NCBI GenBank assembly: GCA_965227805.1
Contig: CBDDGJ010000001.1
Span: 1 to 64,000, forward strand
DNA length: 64,000 nucleotides
DNA from: CBDDGJ01 sp965227805
Lineage (GTDB): Bacteria > Pseudomonadota > Alphaproteobacteria > RS24
Reading direction: 5' to 3'
Within the stretch, counting starts at the first letter, position 1. Every line of letters starts with the position of its first letter. The notes under the pieces were generated by a model. That model worked only from the letters and a program-made list of their open reading frames with translations, had not been told where the DNA came from and did not search any database. Shown here piece by piece: positions 1 through 6,481 of the stretch. The translations under genes and the position numbers were made by a program.

Positions 1-1
1 G

Positions 2-70
2 AAGCGGATGTATGCTGAGATGAGCATGCAGAATGATTTGCTGAAGGAAGCCCTTGGAAAAAAGTGGTAA
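2..70 (+). CDS. IS3-family transposase OrfA, C-terminal fragment
   Basis: Read in the frame of base 2, 22 codons end at the TAA at 68-70 with the typical OrfA tail (QNDLLKEALGKKW). In IS3 elements OrfA is the helix-turn-helix plus leucine-zipper half of the transposase. Its last codons contain A-AAA-AAG (58-64), whose phase relative to this frame is correct for a -1 slip into orfB. Only the tail is present because the window begins inside the gene. Confidence 0.8.
   Translation, partial: KRMYAEMSMQNDLLKEALGKKW
58..64 (+). promoter_or_regulatory. Programmed -1 ribosomal frameshift site (A6G)
   Basis: A-AAA-AAG sits in the zero frame of orfA (codons GGA AAA AAG). A slip back by one base continues straight into the orfB frame (GTG at 64). 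IS3-family elements make the OrfAB transposase fusion at such sites. The orfA stop follows two codons later. Confidence 0.75.
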
Positions 71-858
71 GCCCTTCGCTTCGCAAAGGGATAGCGAAAT
101 GGGCAGTAAACGATAGAGGCGCGAGTATTCGGCTTGCGTGTGCCACCTTTTCTATATCACAGACATGCTATCGTTATCAGGCTCGCCTGAGTGATGAGAA
201 TGCCGAGATTGCTGACTGGTTGTTACGGTTGACGCATACCCATAAGAGGTGGGGTTTTGGTCTGTGTTTTTTGTATTTGCGTAATGTGAAGGGTTTTGGC
301 TGGAACCACAAGCGGGTTTATCGGATTTACCGGGAGTTAGAGCTTAATTTGCGGATCAAGCCGCGTCAGCGTTTGAAGCGTGCGCGTCCTGCTCCTCTAG
401 CTGTACCGAAGCGTCCCAATGAAGTCTGGTCGATGGATTTTATGGTCGACCAGCTCAGCACCGGCAAGGCGTTCCGCACCTTCAATGTATTGGATGACTT
501 CAATCGTGAAGGGTTGGGTATAGAGGTTGATCTATCCTTACCATCTGAGCGTGTGAAGCGTTCACTGGAGCAGATCATTGAATGGCGTGGTAAACCACGC
601 GTGATACGTTGTGATAATGGCCCTGAATATATCAGTGGGGCAGTGAGATGCTGGGCAAATAAGCGAGGCATCCGGCTCGCTCATATCCAGCCAGGCAAGC
701 CACAACAGAACGCTTATATTGAACGTTACAACCGCACCGTCAGGCATGAATGGCTGGAGATGAACGAATTTAATACGATTGAAGAGGCGCAGCTCACGGC
801 AACAAAATGGCTATGGACATATAATAACGAAAGACCTAATATGGCCATTGGTGCATAA
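64..858 (+). CDS. IS3-family transposase OrfB (rve integrase core), 3' end frameshifted
   Basis: 264 codons from the GTG at 64. The N-terminal half carries the HTH_21-type region. The catalytic core follows with the DDE residues: D in VWSMDFM, D in IRCDNGPEY and E in NAYIERYNR, the last about 35 residues after the second, as in this family. OrfB proteins usually end with a GGITPAMKLA-like tail. Here the ORF stops at IGA, and that tail reappears one frame over (ATPAMKLAQATK, ending at a TAA near 919). A single missing G at about 852-854 explains this. All three catalytic residues precede the break, so activity is possible but doubtful. Confidence 0.85.
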   Translation: MVSPSLRKGIAKWAVNDRGASIRLACATFSISQTCYRYQARLSDENAEIADWLLRLTHTHKRWGFGLCFLYLRNVKGFGWNHKRVYRIYRELELNLRIKPRQRLKRARPAPLAVPKRPNEVWSMDFMVDQLSTGKAFRTFNVLDDFNREGLGIEVDLSLPSERVKRSLEQIIEWRGKPRVIRCDNGPEYISGAVRCWANKRGIRLAHIQPGKPQQNAYIERYNRTVRHEWLEMNEFNTIEEAQLTATKWLWTYNNERPNMAIGA

Positions 859-935
859 CACCAGCAATGAAACTGGCTCAAGCCACCAAAACAAAACTGT
901 CTACTTCAGAACCCTAATAATAATGGGGAGATTAC

Positions 936-1276
936 CTTTTTGCTCTCATAGTTTGTCGGTTTTCTTTTTAGGAAAATGCGCTATTGCGAAAAGCCTTGAG
1001 TGGCGATTGAGCGGTGATAGTCACATGGGATAGAAAAATATAGAGCAAATTGGTGAGGCTTGATATGCGGTTTTGTATTTATGCAGGCTGGCAATGCTTG
1101 GTGTATATATCCATCTAAACTGGTGATCGCGTTGCTATTTCTATTTACGTAAACCGGACGGCAATATGTATTATATAGCGGCAGTGGTGGATATGCTAAA
1201 AGTCGGAATAATTGATAGATAATCAGCTATAGCAATATATGCTCTGTGAGCATTAAAGCAGGATATATTGGCGTAT
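936..1276. other. Intergenic stretch without a recognisable gene
   Basis: AT-rich sequence between the insertion sequence and the terminator at 1277. I see no ORF with coding character, no tRNA and no clear repeat. It may be remnant target DNA next to the insertion sequence. Confidence 0.5.
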
Positions 1277-1315
1277 AAAAAAAGCCCCGCTTGAATTTAT
1301 ATCCAAGCGAGGCTT
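1277..1315 (-). terminator. Intrinsic terminator of the minus-strand element cluster
   Basis: A 12-bp stem with one mismatch (1282-1293 with 1304-1315) and a 10-nt loop. On the minus strand it is followed by a run of seven T (bases 1277-1283 read as A on plus). It lies about 20 bases downstream of the coiled-coil gene's stop codon and closes the cluster that reads from 2912 downwards. Confidence 0.85.
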
Positions 1316-1334
1316 AATCAATTTTGTATGTATT

Positions 1335-1688
1335 TTACGAAATTGTGTATTTGAAGAAATACAACATCACCCCAACCAATGCGCTTGTGATTGATATTGA
1401 AGCAAGTGTAAGACCAGACATCCATTTGATTAACTCGGACTTTGTAGCTTGTGCTGAAGCTGCAATATCGTGCCTGGTCGCTTGCTCTAAGCGGGCAATA
1501 TCCTGCTTTGTGGCTTGCTCTAAGCGGATAATATCCTGCTTTGTGGCTAGGTTCGAATTTATCAATGCAGTTTGTGCCTCGGCAAGGCCTTCGGCTTGTT
1601 GCTTGGTAAAGCCTTTTTTGCGTAACTCTTTCGCAAATTTCAGGCTGTCAAAGTTTATTGCTTCGCTCATAGTGTGTTTATAACTCAT
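1335..1688 (-). CDS. DUF1640/CCDC90-like coiled-coil protein with C-terminal membrane anchor
   Basis: 117 aa. The N-terminal part (about residues 7-50) has the pattern FAKEL-GF-KQQAEGLAEAQ typical of the CCDC90/DUF1640 type. Residues about 48-85 are 11-residue (hendecad) coiled-coil repeats built on ATKQDIARLEQ, encoded by 33-bp DNA repeats. A single membrane helix (about 92-112) ends the protein. The start is set by an AAGGA 10 bases upstream and by the ATGA overlap with the stop of the Toprim gene, which indicates translational coupling. A second ATG (residue 7) matches the start of the broken paralogue at 29109. The function in bacteria is unknown. Confidence 0.7.
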   Translation of the reverse strand: MSYKHTMSEAINFDSLKFAKELRKKGFTKQQAEGLAEAQTALINSNLATKQDIIRLEQATKQDIARLEQATRHDIAASAQATKSELIKWMSGLTLASISITSALVGVMLYFFKYTIS

Positions 1689-2686
1689 TTTATATATCCT
1701 TTCAAGCTATGGGTTATATGGGCTTTAAGTGTGTCTTTTCCGATGGTTTGTAGGTCTGTGTTGAAATCATCATCACCGGTAGGGGTGATAATGCACACCT
1801 TTAAGCCTTCGCTTTGTAGTTTTGCTTTCAAAGCGTGTGCCGCTGCATGGCCTGCCTTGCCCGCATCAGCAGCAATGACGATTCTGCTATATTTTGCGGG
1901 CGGGGCAAAATTCTGCATATTTCCCGCAGATAAGACAGCGGCAAGATTAGCAGCGGGAAAGCATGTCTTTAGCGATAGAGCTGTTTCAATACCTTCGGCA
2001 ATAACCAGACAGTCAGCATTTTTGGATGAGCAAAAGTAAACTGCCCCATTGCGCGTCGTGGCCAAAGCCCGCTTGGGCGACTTCATATCGGCTTTTACGC
2101 CTGGAGCATCTAAAAATGTGCGATGAATGGCTATAAGTGCGCCCTTATTATCCCGCACAGCGGCAATGAGGGCGGGTTTATAGTCTGCCTTGCCATGTGA
2201 GCGCAAAACCTTACAGCGCGCATGAAAACGTAAATTTACGCTGTTATTGACGACTTTAGATGATAGGCCCCGCTTAACAAGATATTTTGCTGCCAGCGTA
2301 TTGCTTATATGTGTTGAAGCCTCCCAGATTTTCAAAGCTAATTTTGTTAAATCTTTTGCTTTTTGAGGCTTATTACTTTTGGGCAAACTATTTGCTTGCG
2401 GCAGGTTTGCAAAATTGCCAGCATATTTAATTGCCTCACCAATCGTGCAACTTTGTTGTATTTTTATCAGTTCCAATAAATCACCATGTTCACCTGTGGC
2501 ATTATCAGACCAAAAGCCGGCGCGATTGCCAGATAAGTGGACGTAAAGGCTTTGCCCTTCACTTCCCGAAATATCACCACAAAGCCAGTAATTACCTGCT
2601 TTATAGCCGCCAGGCAAAAGTGCCTGACAAACACTTAAGGCATTTTTGGCTAATGTTTGGGCTGTTTGTTTTGCTTTATTCGTCAT
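1685..2686 (-). CDS. Toprim-domain primase-like protein of a mobile element
   Basis: 333 aa. Residues about 25-75 resemble the N-terminal domain of plasmid and phage primases (YWLCGDISG, FWSDNATGEHGDLLEL) but lack the cysteines of a zinc ribbon. The C-terminal half is a Toprim fold with VIAEGIETALSL and IVIAADAGKAGHAA, the acidic motifs that bind Mg. No helicase domain is present. Such proteins usually act in replication or priming of plasmids and integrative elements. The start ATG at 2686 has GAGGA at a good distance; an upstream in-frame ATG at 2719 lacks one. The gene overlaps the upstream ORF by 11 bases and the downstream gene by 4, so the three form an operon. Confidence 0.75.
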   Translation of the reverse strand: MTNKAKQTAQTLAKNALSVCQALLPGGYKAGNYWLCGDISGSEGQSLYVHLSGNRAGFWSDNATGEHGDLLELIKIQQSCTIGEAIKYAGNFANLPQANSLPKSNKPQKAKDLTKLALKIWEASTHISNTLAAKYLVKRGLSSKVVNNSVNLRFHARCKVLRSHGKADYKPALIAAVRDNKGALIAIHRTFLDAPGVKADMKSPKRALATTRNGAVYFCSSKNADCLVIAEGIETALSLKTCFPAANLAAVLSAGNMQNFAPPAKYSRIVIAADAGKAGHAAAHALKAKLQSEGLKVCIITPTGDDDFNTDLQTIGKDTLKAHITHSLKGYIK

Positions 2687-2912
2687 GATTACTATCCTCG
2701 ATAATAAGGTTGGTAGCAATAACAGTGTGATTACCGGTAAGGCGTGAAGGTAGATAAAGCGGAATAATCCGCTCCCCGTCTTGATAAGCGGCCATCACCT
2801 CTTTTATCATAATTTTTGCTTGCTCCCGCAAATTGAGTTCTTTTGCAATATTACAAGCTAAAAACCGCACTATTGTTTTGCGAATGTTTATTTTTAATAC
2901 GTGATCCATCAT
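2676..2912 (-). CDS. Hypothetical 78-aa protein
   Basis: The start MMDHVLKIN is chosen because AAGGA lies 6 bases upstream; longer in-frame starts have no binding site. The protein is basic in its first half (KINIRKTIVRFLACNIAKEL) and probably helical, then carries a short segment (ERIIPLYLPSRLTG). I do not recognise a family. It is the first gene of a three-gene operon with the Toprim and coiled-coil proteins and is preceded by a class R3 structured leader. Confidence 0.55.
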   Translation of the reverse strand: MMDHVLKINIRKTIVRFLACNIAKELNLREQAKIMIKEVMAAYQDGERIIPLYLPSRLTGNHTVIATNLIIEDSNHDE

Positions 2913-2997
2913 TTTATTCCTTTTCATAATTAAGGCCGAAGGTTTGCATGGCCTGCACATGCATGCCTTCTGCCTCCCAGGCGATGGGCCAGGTGAA

Positions 2998-3130
2998 TTT
3001 GCAAGGTCAAAAAAGCGGAGGGTTATCACCTGGGATTGTTTCCTTAGTGAAGCAGCCAGCTTGCTGGCGTTTGCGCAACTTAGGAAAGAATTTTAGGGAC
3101 ACCGCTTTTTTGTGTATTTAGCCTTGCAAA
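2998..3130 (-). repeat. Structured leader element R3, copy 1
   Basis: Nested inverted repeats: outer stem 2998-3006 with 3122-3130 (9 bp, perfect), second stem 3009-3018 with 3102-3111 (10 bp, perfect), an inner stem near 3041-3049 with 3079-3087 (one T-T mismatch), and an apical hairpin GCCAGC-TT-GCTGGC (3055-3068). Copy 2 at 5956-6099 has the same architecture with different stem bases. Conserved unpaired strings include GGAGGG.TATCACC and AAGAATTTT.GGGACACCGC. It lies about 85 bases upstream of the 78-aa gene on that gene's strand. Confidence 0.7.
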
Positions 3131-3167
3131 GAGGGGCGGCGCCCCTCACTGCGCGCCACCAGGCGCG
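3131..3167 (-). repeat. Shared leader hairpins P0 and P-1 (78-aa gene leader)
   Basis: P0 is GAGGGGCG-G-CGCCCCTC at 3131-3147 and P-1 is CGCGCC-ACCA-GGCGCG at 3152-3167. The same two hairpins, with loop changes, stand at the 5' side (in minus-strand sense) of the leaders at 3947-3984, 4822-4857 and 8386-8416. P0 alone is clear at 6230-6244. Confidence 0.65.
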
Positions 3168-3184
3168 AAAAAATAAAATAGCCA

Positions 3185-3775
3185 TTACACGCCTGCTGCT
3201 TCAATTTTGCAATCTGCAAAATTGGGATTAAATTCAGCAAGGGCTAGCGCCATATCACCACTATATCCCCAACAGCTATGCACCTCTTCGTCTGCATTGT
3301 CATATTCAATGAAGCCGTAACAATTCCCCTGAAGATAATTATCATAATCTTCAACTTCAGCATGAAGGCAGGACAAAGCTTTTTCTCTGCTTTCCGTGTC
3401 ATCATTGCCATATTGTGCAATAATAGTTTCCTTACGGATAAAGACAAAACCAAGCTGCCCACTATCCCACGGGCATGAAAAAGGCGTTGTGCTGATTGTA
3501 ATGCCGGAATGGTCGTAGAGATAAAGCGGTAAAATAATATCCCCATAGGTATAATTATCGCCATATTCAAAATTATCATCAATCATTTCATCGAACGAAT
3601 TATAATCTTGCGGATTAAACTCATCCCGTGCTTTGCTATCACCCAAATCATAACGACGGTGAAAGCAAATCATGGTTGATAGATTATCCCATTCGCGTGG
3701 TGATAAACAATCTTCATCACTATGGACTTTAATATATCCCTCTTGTTTGGGACTTTTGACTATTCCTAATATCAT
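3185..3775 (-). CDS. Conserved mobile-element protein of unknown function (196 aa)
   Basis: An acidic, soluble protein rich in Asp, Tyr and Glu. It contains CLSPREWDNLSTMICFHRRYDLGD near the N-terminus and a central PFSCPWDSGQLGFVFI segment. From memory, both are hallmarks of a family seen on plasmids and phages without assigned function. There is no signal peptide or membrane helix. The high acidity would fit a DNA-mimic or antirestriction role, but that is only a guess. AGGAAAG lies just upstream of the ATG at 3775, and a class R1 leader precedes it. It is probably transcribed alone, because the gene upstream has its own terminator. Confidence 0.7.
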   Translation of the reverse strand: MILGIVKSPKQEGYIKVHSDEDCLSPREWDNLSTMICFHRRYDLGDSKARDEFNPQDYNSFDEMIDDNFEYGDNYTYGDIILPLYLYDHSGITISTTPFSCPWDSGQLGFVFIRKETIIAQYGNDDTESREKALSCLHAEVEDYDNYLQGNCYGFIEYDNADEEVHSCWGYSGDMALALAEFNPNFADCKIEAAGV

Positions 3776-3797
3776 TTTACTTTCCTTTCTTGAAAAA

Positions 3798-3984
3798 CGG
3801 AGCTTGATTGCTCCTGGACATATTTTTCTTCAATGCATCCGGGGTGAAATGTCATAGGGGTCGGAGGCGGCAAGTGGTGCGGGCACAAGCGAAGCGAGCC
3901 ACGGTTGCCGCCGTAGACGGGCTTTAGCCCGCTTGCCTCTTGACATGAGGGGCGGCGCCCCTCACTGCGCGCCGATAGGCGCGC
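3798..3984 (-). repeat. Structured leader element R1, copy a
   Basis: In minus-strand sense it is made of P-1 (3967-3984), P0 (3947-3963), P1 ATGTCA/TGACAT (3849-3854 with 3941-3946), P2 CGGGC-TTTA-GCCCG (3918-3931), P3 GGCGGCAA/TTGCCGCC (3866-3873 with 3905-3912, extended by GTGG/CCAC) and P4 GGAGC-TTGATT-GCTCC (3799-3814). P4 lies 23 bases upstream of the start codon at 3775. Bases 3826-3973 are nearly identical to 4701-4848. Confidence 0.75.
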
Positions 3985-3985
3985 G

Positions 3986-4020
3986 AAAAAACCTCCTCAC
4001 CACCTTATTAAGGTGGCGAG
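3986..4020 (-). terminator. Intrinsic terminator after the DUF1281 gene
   Basis: An 11-bp stem (3996-4006 with 4010-4020, one G-T pair) with a 3-nt loop. On the minus strand it is followed by GAGG and six T. It lies directly downstream of the stop at 4037 and separates that gene from the R1 leader of the next one. Confidence 0.85.
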
Positions 4021-4036
4021 GGGTTCACTTTATAAT

Positions 4037-4651
4037 TTATTGGTTGTCATCTTCGGGGTCGTAATAGTGGCTTGCATGCTCTGTTTTGAGAAAATCAGGC
4101 ACTTCATCATCATACATATCATAGCACGTATCACCTTGCTTACTATCAAACTGCCCAATAAAGCCTATACCACCTTCGCAATAAGTCGCCTCAAAGAGAA
4201 AGCCTTGTGCATGCAAATATTCATATAATTCGATTGGTGGCGACCATGCTGACAGAAAAGAGAACCAATATGTATCATCTTCAACATTAAACCCACAAAT
4301 ATCAGCATCCCACTTGCTACCCCAATATTTATTCGCCCACGCATACCAATTTGTGGCGCCATGTCGCGTTAAGAGTAATTTTTGCTCTTCATCGCTAACG
4401 GGGATAGGGATGGTATCGCCATTATTATCTTTTTCTTCGCGCCAAATATTATGCCTGATACCATCAATAGCTATATTACCACAATATATGTCACGAAGCA
4501 CTTTCGGCATTGGTCGCAAGGTTGTAAATAATCCCATCAACTTATTATTTGATACTGGACAGTTCCATGTTTTGATAAGAGCCTTTAACGGCTTAAGTTT
4601 ATCAGGGTTATTGTGAGTTATTTGTAATGTATTATCGCACCAATTCGGCAT
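4037..4651 (-). CDS. YubB/DUF1281-type plasmid leading-region protein
   Basis: 204 aa beginning MPNWCDN, the signature of the DUF1281 (YubB ferredoxin-like domain) family carried by conjugative plasmids and phages. Conserved aromatic-rich segments follow (WYAWANKYWGSKWDA, WFSFLSAWSPPIELY, GFIGQF). In F-like plasmids relatives lie in the leading region close to antirestriction genes. Here the neighbour upstream is an ArdC-like protein, which fits that setting. The molecular function is not known. AAGGAGA lies 8 bases from the ATG. Confidence 0.75.
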   Translation of the reverse strand: MPNWCDNTLQITHNNPDKLKPLKALIKTWNCPVSNNKLMGLFTTLRPMPKVLRDIYCGNIAIDGIRHNIWREEKDNNGDTIPIPVSDEEQKLLLTRHGATNWYAWANKYWGSKWDADICGFNVEDDTYWFSFLSAWSPPIELYEYLHAQGFLFEATYCEGGIGFIGQFDSKQGDTCYDMYDDEVPDFLKTEHASHYYDPEDDNQ

Positions 4652-4671
4652 AATGGTCTCCTTTATAATCG

Positions 4672-4857
4672 CGAACCGCTTGATTGCTGTCCGTTACCTT
4701 TTCTTCAATGCATCAGGGGTGAAATGTCATAGGGGTCGGAGGCGGCAAGTGGTGCGGGCACAAGCGAAGCGAGCCACGGTTGCCGCCGTAGACGGGCTTT
4801 AGCCTGCTTGCCTCTTGACATGAGGGGCGGCGCCCCTTGCTGCGCGCCAAAGGCGCG
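4672..4857 (-). repeat. Structured leader element R1, copy b
   Basis: Same modules as copy a: P-1 (4843-4857), P0 (4822-4838), P1 ATGTCA/TGACAT, P2 with stem change (CGGGC-TTTA-GCCTG, a G-T pair on the plus strand), P3 GGCGGCAA/TTGCCGCC, and P4 (4672-4693). In minus-strand sense P4 is CGGACAGC-AATCAA-GCGGTTCG. Its loop matches copy a, but the stem is almost wholly different and still paired, with one A-G mismatch and one G-T. P4 ends 20 bases before the start codon at 4651. Confidence 0.75.
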
Positions 4858-4875
4858 AAAAAATAAAATAGCCTT

Positions 4876-4996
4876 AAAAACAACCGCCATAGCGCGCCGG
4901 ACACGCGCGTTTAGATGGCTTTAGGTATGATTGCACCTAGGCAAAATAGACAAATCAGCGAAAAGGCGACCCTTGTGAGAGCCGCCTTTCGCTTTC
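4876..4996 (-). repeat. Intergenic repeat R2 copy 1, containing a terminator hairpin
   Basis: About 120 bp present in four places (also 6315-6427, 9041-9075 partial, 11231-11325). In minus-strand sense it starts directly at the ArdC stop with a stem pairing AGCGAAAGGCG with CGCCTTTTCGCT around the loop GCTCTCACAAGGGT. It therefore serves as a terminator. A near-palindrome around ATCATACC and the string GCGCGTGTCCGGCGCGC follow. Confidence 0.7.
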
Positions 4997-4997
4997 C

Positions 4998-5876
4998 TTA
5001 TGCAACCTGTTGTTCGGTTTGCGTGAGGCTATGTAGATAAGATACAGCCTTTTGTGCGTGAGTTGCGGCTTTGAATATTGCCCGATTATCATTTTTCAAT
5101 ATTTTCAACCAGGCGGCAATATAGCCTGCATGATCATCGCGGATGCTTGTTTGTATCCCAAAATCAGCACATAGAAATGTTGCGCCTATTTCTGCAATAA
5201 GTTCCTCGAAGGCGTATTCCTCTTTAGTTTGGCTCATGTTGCGCTCAAGGCGGGATTTGTGTCCAGTCCAATGGGTCAGCTCGTGCAGCAAGGTGGAATA
5301 ATAACTTGCCGTTGCGTCAAATTGTTCATCTTGGAAAAACCGCGTCTGCTCTGGCATGGAAATATAATCATCACCCATGCTATAAAATGCCCTATCACCC
5401 GCATGTTTTATGCTGGCACCGGTTGCTTTTACAAAGCTATCTAAAGCCGCTAGCGGGTTCACGTTATTATTTTCGTCCAGCTGGATAGGCTCATCATGCT
5501 CTACGCCTTCCACCTGATTAGCATTAAACACTGTGAACGAACGCACAACCATGTAATAGGCCGGTTTATCATCATCGGCGCTTTGTTTTTCGTTTTTCTT
5601 ATAAAAGATTATTTTTGTGCCGGTTGCCCCGCGCTTAACTTGTCCGCCTATTGCGTGCCATTGCTTATAAGTGCCCCATTGGTTAGATGAATAATTGTTT
5701 GTGCTGCCCGCTAGCATAAGAACAAAAGCGTTTATGCCTGTGTAACGCTTTCCCGTTGAGATATTCTCCGCTAATTTAAGCGATGTTGAGTGCCAAGGCA
5801 GTGTGAAGGTTTTCGCGTCTCCTGCTTCTATAATGTCAATAATTTGATTGGTGATTGTGTTGTAAATATCGTTCAT
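4998..5876 (-). CDS. ArdC-like antirestriction protein, zincin-type
   Basis: 292 aa. Residues about 4-125 match the ArdC N-terminal ssDNA-binding domain (GKRYTGINAFVL, NQWGTYKQW, GGQVKRGATGTKIIFYKK, YMVVRSFTVFNANQVEG). The C-terminal half is the associated metallopeptidase domain with HELTH at 198-202 and a downstream Glu in FEELIAEIGA as likely third zinc ligand. ArdC proteins protect incoming single-stranded plasmid DNA from restriction. An R3 leader precedes the gene, and the R2 terminator begins at its stop codon. The start MNDIYN has a GGAG 9 bases upstream. Confidence 0.85.
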   Translation of the reverse strand: MNDIYNTITNQIIDIIEAGDAKTFTLPWHSTSLKLAENISTGKRYTGINAFVLMLAGSTNNYSSNQWGTYKQWHAIGGQVKRGATGTKIIFYKKNEKQSADDDKPAYYMVVRSFTVFNANQVEGVEHDEPIQLDENNNVNPLAALDSFVKATGASIKHAGDRAFYSMGDDYISMPEQTRFFQDEQFDATASYYSTLLHELTHWTGHKSRLERNMSQTKEEYAFEELIAEIGATFLCADFGIQTSIRDDHAGYIAAWLKILKNDNRAIFKAATHAQKAVSYLHSLTQTEQQVA

Positions 5877-5955
5877 GATTTAACTCCATTGTTTACCGGT
5901 TCGCCTTTATGGCCATCCGTTTCCCCAATGGGTCACGCTCGACGCAATTTTGTCA
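5877..5955 (-). other. 5' region between the R3 leader and ardC
   Basis: About 80 bases with the GGAG ribosome binding site next to the ATG at 5876. I see no separate gene here. The rest of the 605-base gap up to the ParB gene is covered by the R3, P0, R2 and terminator entries. Confidence 0.5.
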
Positions 5956-6099
5956 GTTTTGCCAAAGTCCTGAATAATGATGTGGCGGAGGGGTATCACC
6001 CAAGATTGTTGGCTTAGCCTCACTTGTCCGCTTTGGCGGGCTTAGGGAGGGTTAGCTCAAGAATTTTGGGGACACCGCCCCTTATAACTTTGGCAAAAC
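5956..6099 (-). repeat. Structured leader element R3, copy 2
   Basis: Outer stem 5956-5968 with 6087-6099 (13 bp, perfect), second stem GGCGG/CCGCC (5984-5988 with 6075-6079), and an apical hairpin GTCCGC-TTTG-GCGGGC (6026-6041, one T-G pair). Copy 1 has none of these stem sequences but the same layout, while unpaired blocks are shared (GGAGGG.TATCACC, AAGAATTTT.GGGACACCGC). It lies 80 bases upstream of the ardC start. Confidence 0.7.
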
Positions 6100-6165
6100 C
6101 CGTAACATGTGCAGGACATGCCCGAAAGTCTTGTCGGTTTACCGGCTTTAGACTTTCGTGGCGTG

Positions 6166-6192
6166 TTGACAAATGAGTAAGCGTGATAAAAT
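6166..6192 (+). promoter_or_regulatory. Possible plus-strand promoter inside the ardC upstream region
   Basis: TTGACA (6166-6171), a 15-base spacer and TAAAAT (6187-6192). The -35 box is perfect, but the spacer is short and no plus-strand gene follows. A transcript from it would run antisense to the R2 repeat. This could be chance. Confidence 0.25.
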
Positions 6193-6229
6193 GGGGAATA
6201 TGGATGACTAAAATAACGTCTAAAAGTAA

Positions 6230-6244
6230 GGGGCGGCCCGCCCC
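6230..6244 (-). repeat. Leader hairpin P0 of the ardC leader
   Basis: GGGGCG-GCC-CGCCCC. It is the same stem as at 3131, 3947, 4822 and 8386 with a different loop. A degenerate P-1 (GCGCTGATAGACGCGC, about 6283-6298) lies beside it. Confidence 0.55.
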
Positions 6245-6314
6245 TTTCACACTATTAGGGGCAAAAATTAAAACAGCCTTTCGCGCTGATAGACGCGCAA
6301 AAAATCAAAATATC

Positions 6315-6427
6315 CTTAAAAACAACTGCCATAGCGCGCCGGACATGCGCGTTTAGATGGCTTTGGGTATGATTATACCTGGGCAAAACAGACAAATAAG
6401 CGAAAAGGCGACCCTTGTGAGAGCCGC
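6315..6427 (-). repeat. Intergenic repeat R2, copy 2
   Basis: About 90 percent like copy 1 by eye over 110 bases. The distal arm of the terminator stem is altered here (GCAAGGCG in place of GCCTTTCGC), and a different terminator (6433-6474) precedes it after the ParB gene. Confidence 0.7.
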
Positions 6428-6432
6428 AAGGC

Positions 6433-6474
6433 GTAAAAATATATGGGGGAGATTTATGTATACCTCCCCCATAT
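6433..6474 (-). terminator. Intrinsic terminator of the ParB gene
   Basis: An 11-bp perfect stem (6441-6451 with 6464-6474) of the type ATATGGGGGAG/CTCCCCCATAT with a 12-nt loop. On the minus strand it is followed by ATTTTTAC. The distal arm begins 7 bases after the stop of the ParB gene. Confidence 0.85.
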
Positions 6475-6481
6475 GAGATGC

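Larger units (their letters stand above)
1..935 (+). mobile_element. IS3-family insertion sequence, right-hand part
   Basis: The window opens inside an IS3-family element. It holds the last 22 codons of orfA, an A6G slippery site, and an almost complete orfB with the DDE integrase core. The left end lies outside the window. The right terminus cannot be fixed: orfB-type sequence runs to about 920 and is followed by a short stretch that resembles terminal-repeat sequence of this family (near 915-935). The target duplication is not visible. The copy appears damaged, because the end of orfB is out of frame. Confidence 0.8.

Noticed and set aside
1440..1560. 33-bp tandem repeats as a CRISPR array
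   Set aside because: The units are contiguous without spacers and encode the 11-residue coiled-coil repeat.
1324..1683. 119-aa plus-strand ORF over the coiled-coil gene
   Set aside because: It is the antisense shadow of the repetitive coiled-coil gene; the terminator, binding site and operon overlap all support the minus strand.
2998..6099. R3 as an integron attC site or a MITE
   Set aside because: The GTTRRRY/RYYYAAC cores of attC are missing, and the terminal repeats differ between copies while staying self-complementary, unlike a transposable element.
6315..6427. TATAAT inside R2 (minus strand) as a promoter
   Set aside because: No -35 box at proper distance, and the other R2 copies read GCAATC or GTAATT at this place; the palindromic context explains it better.
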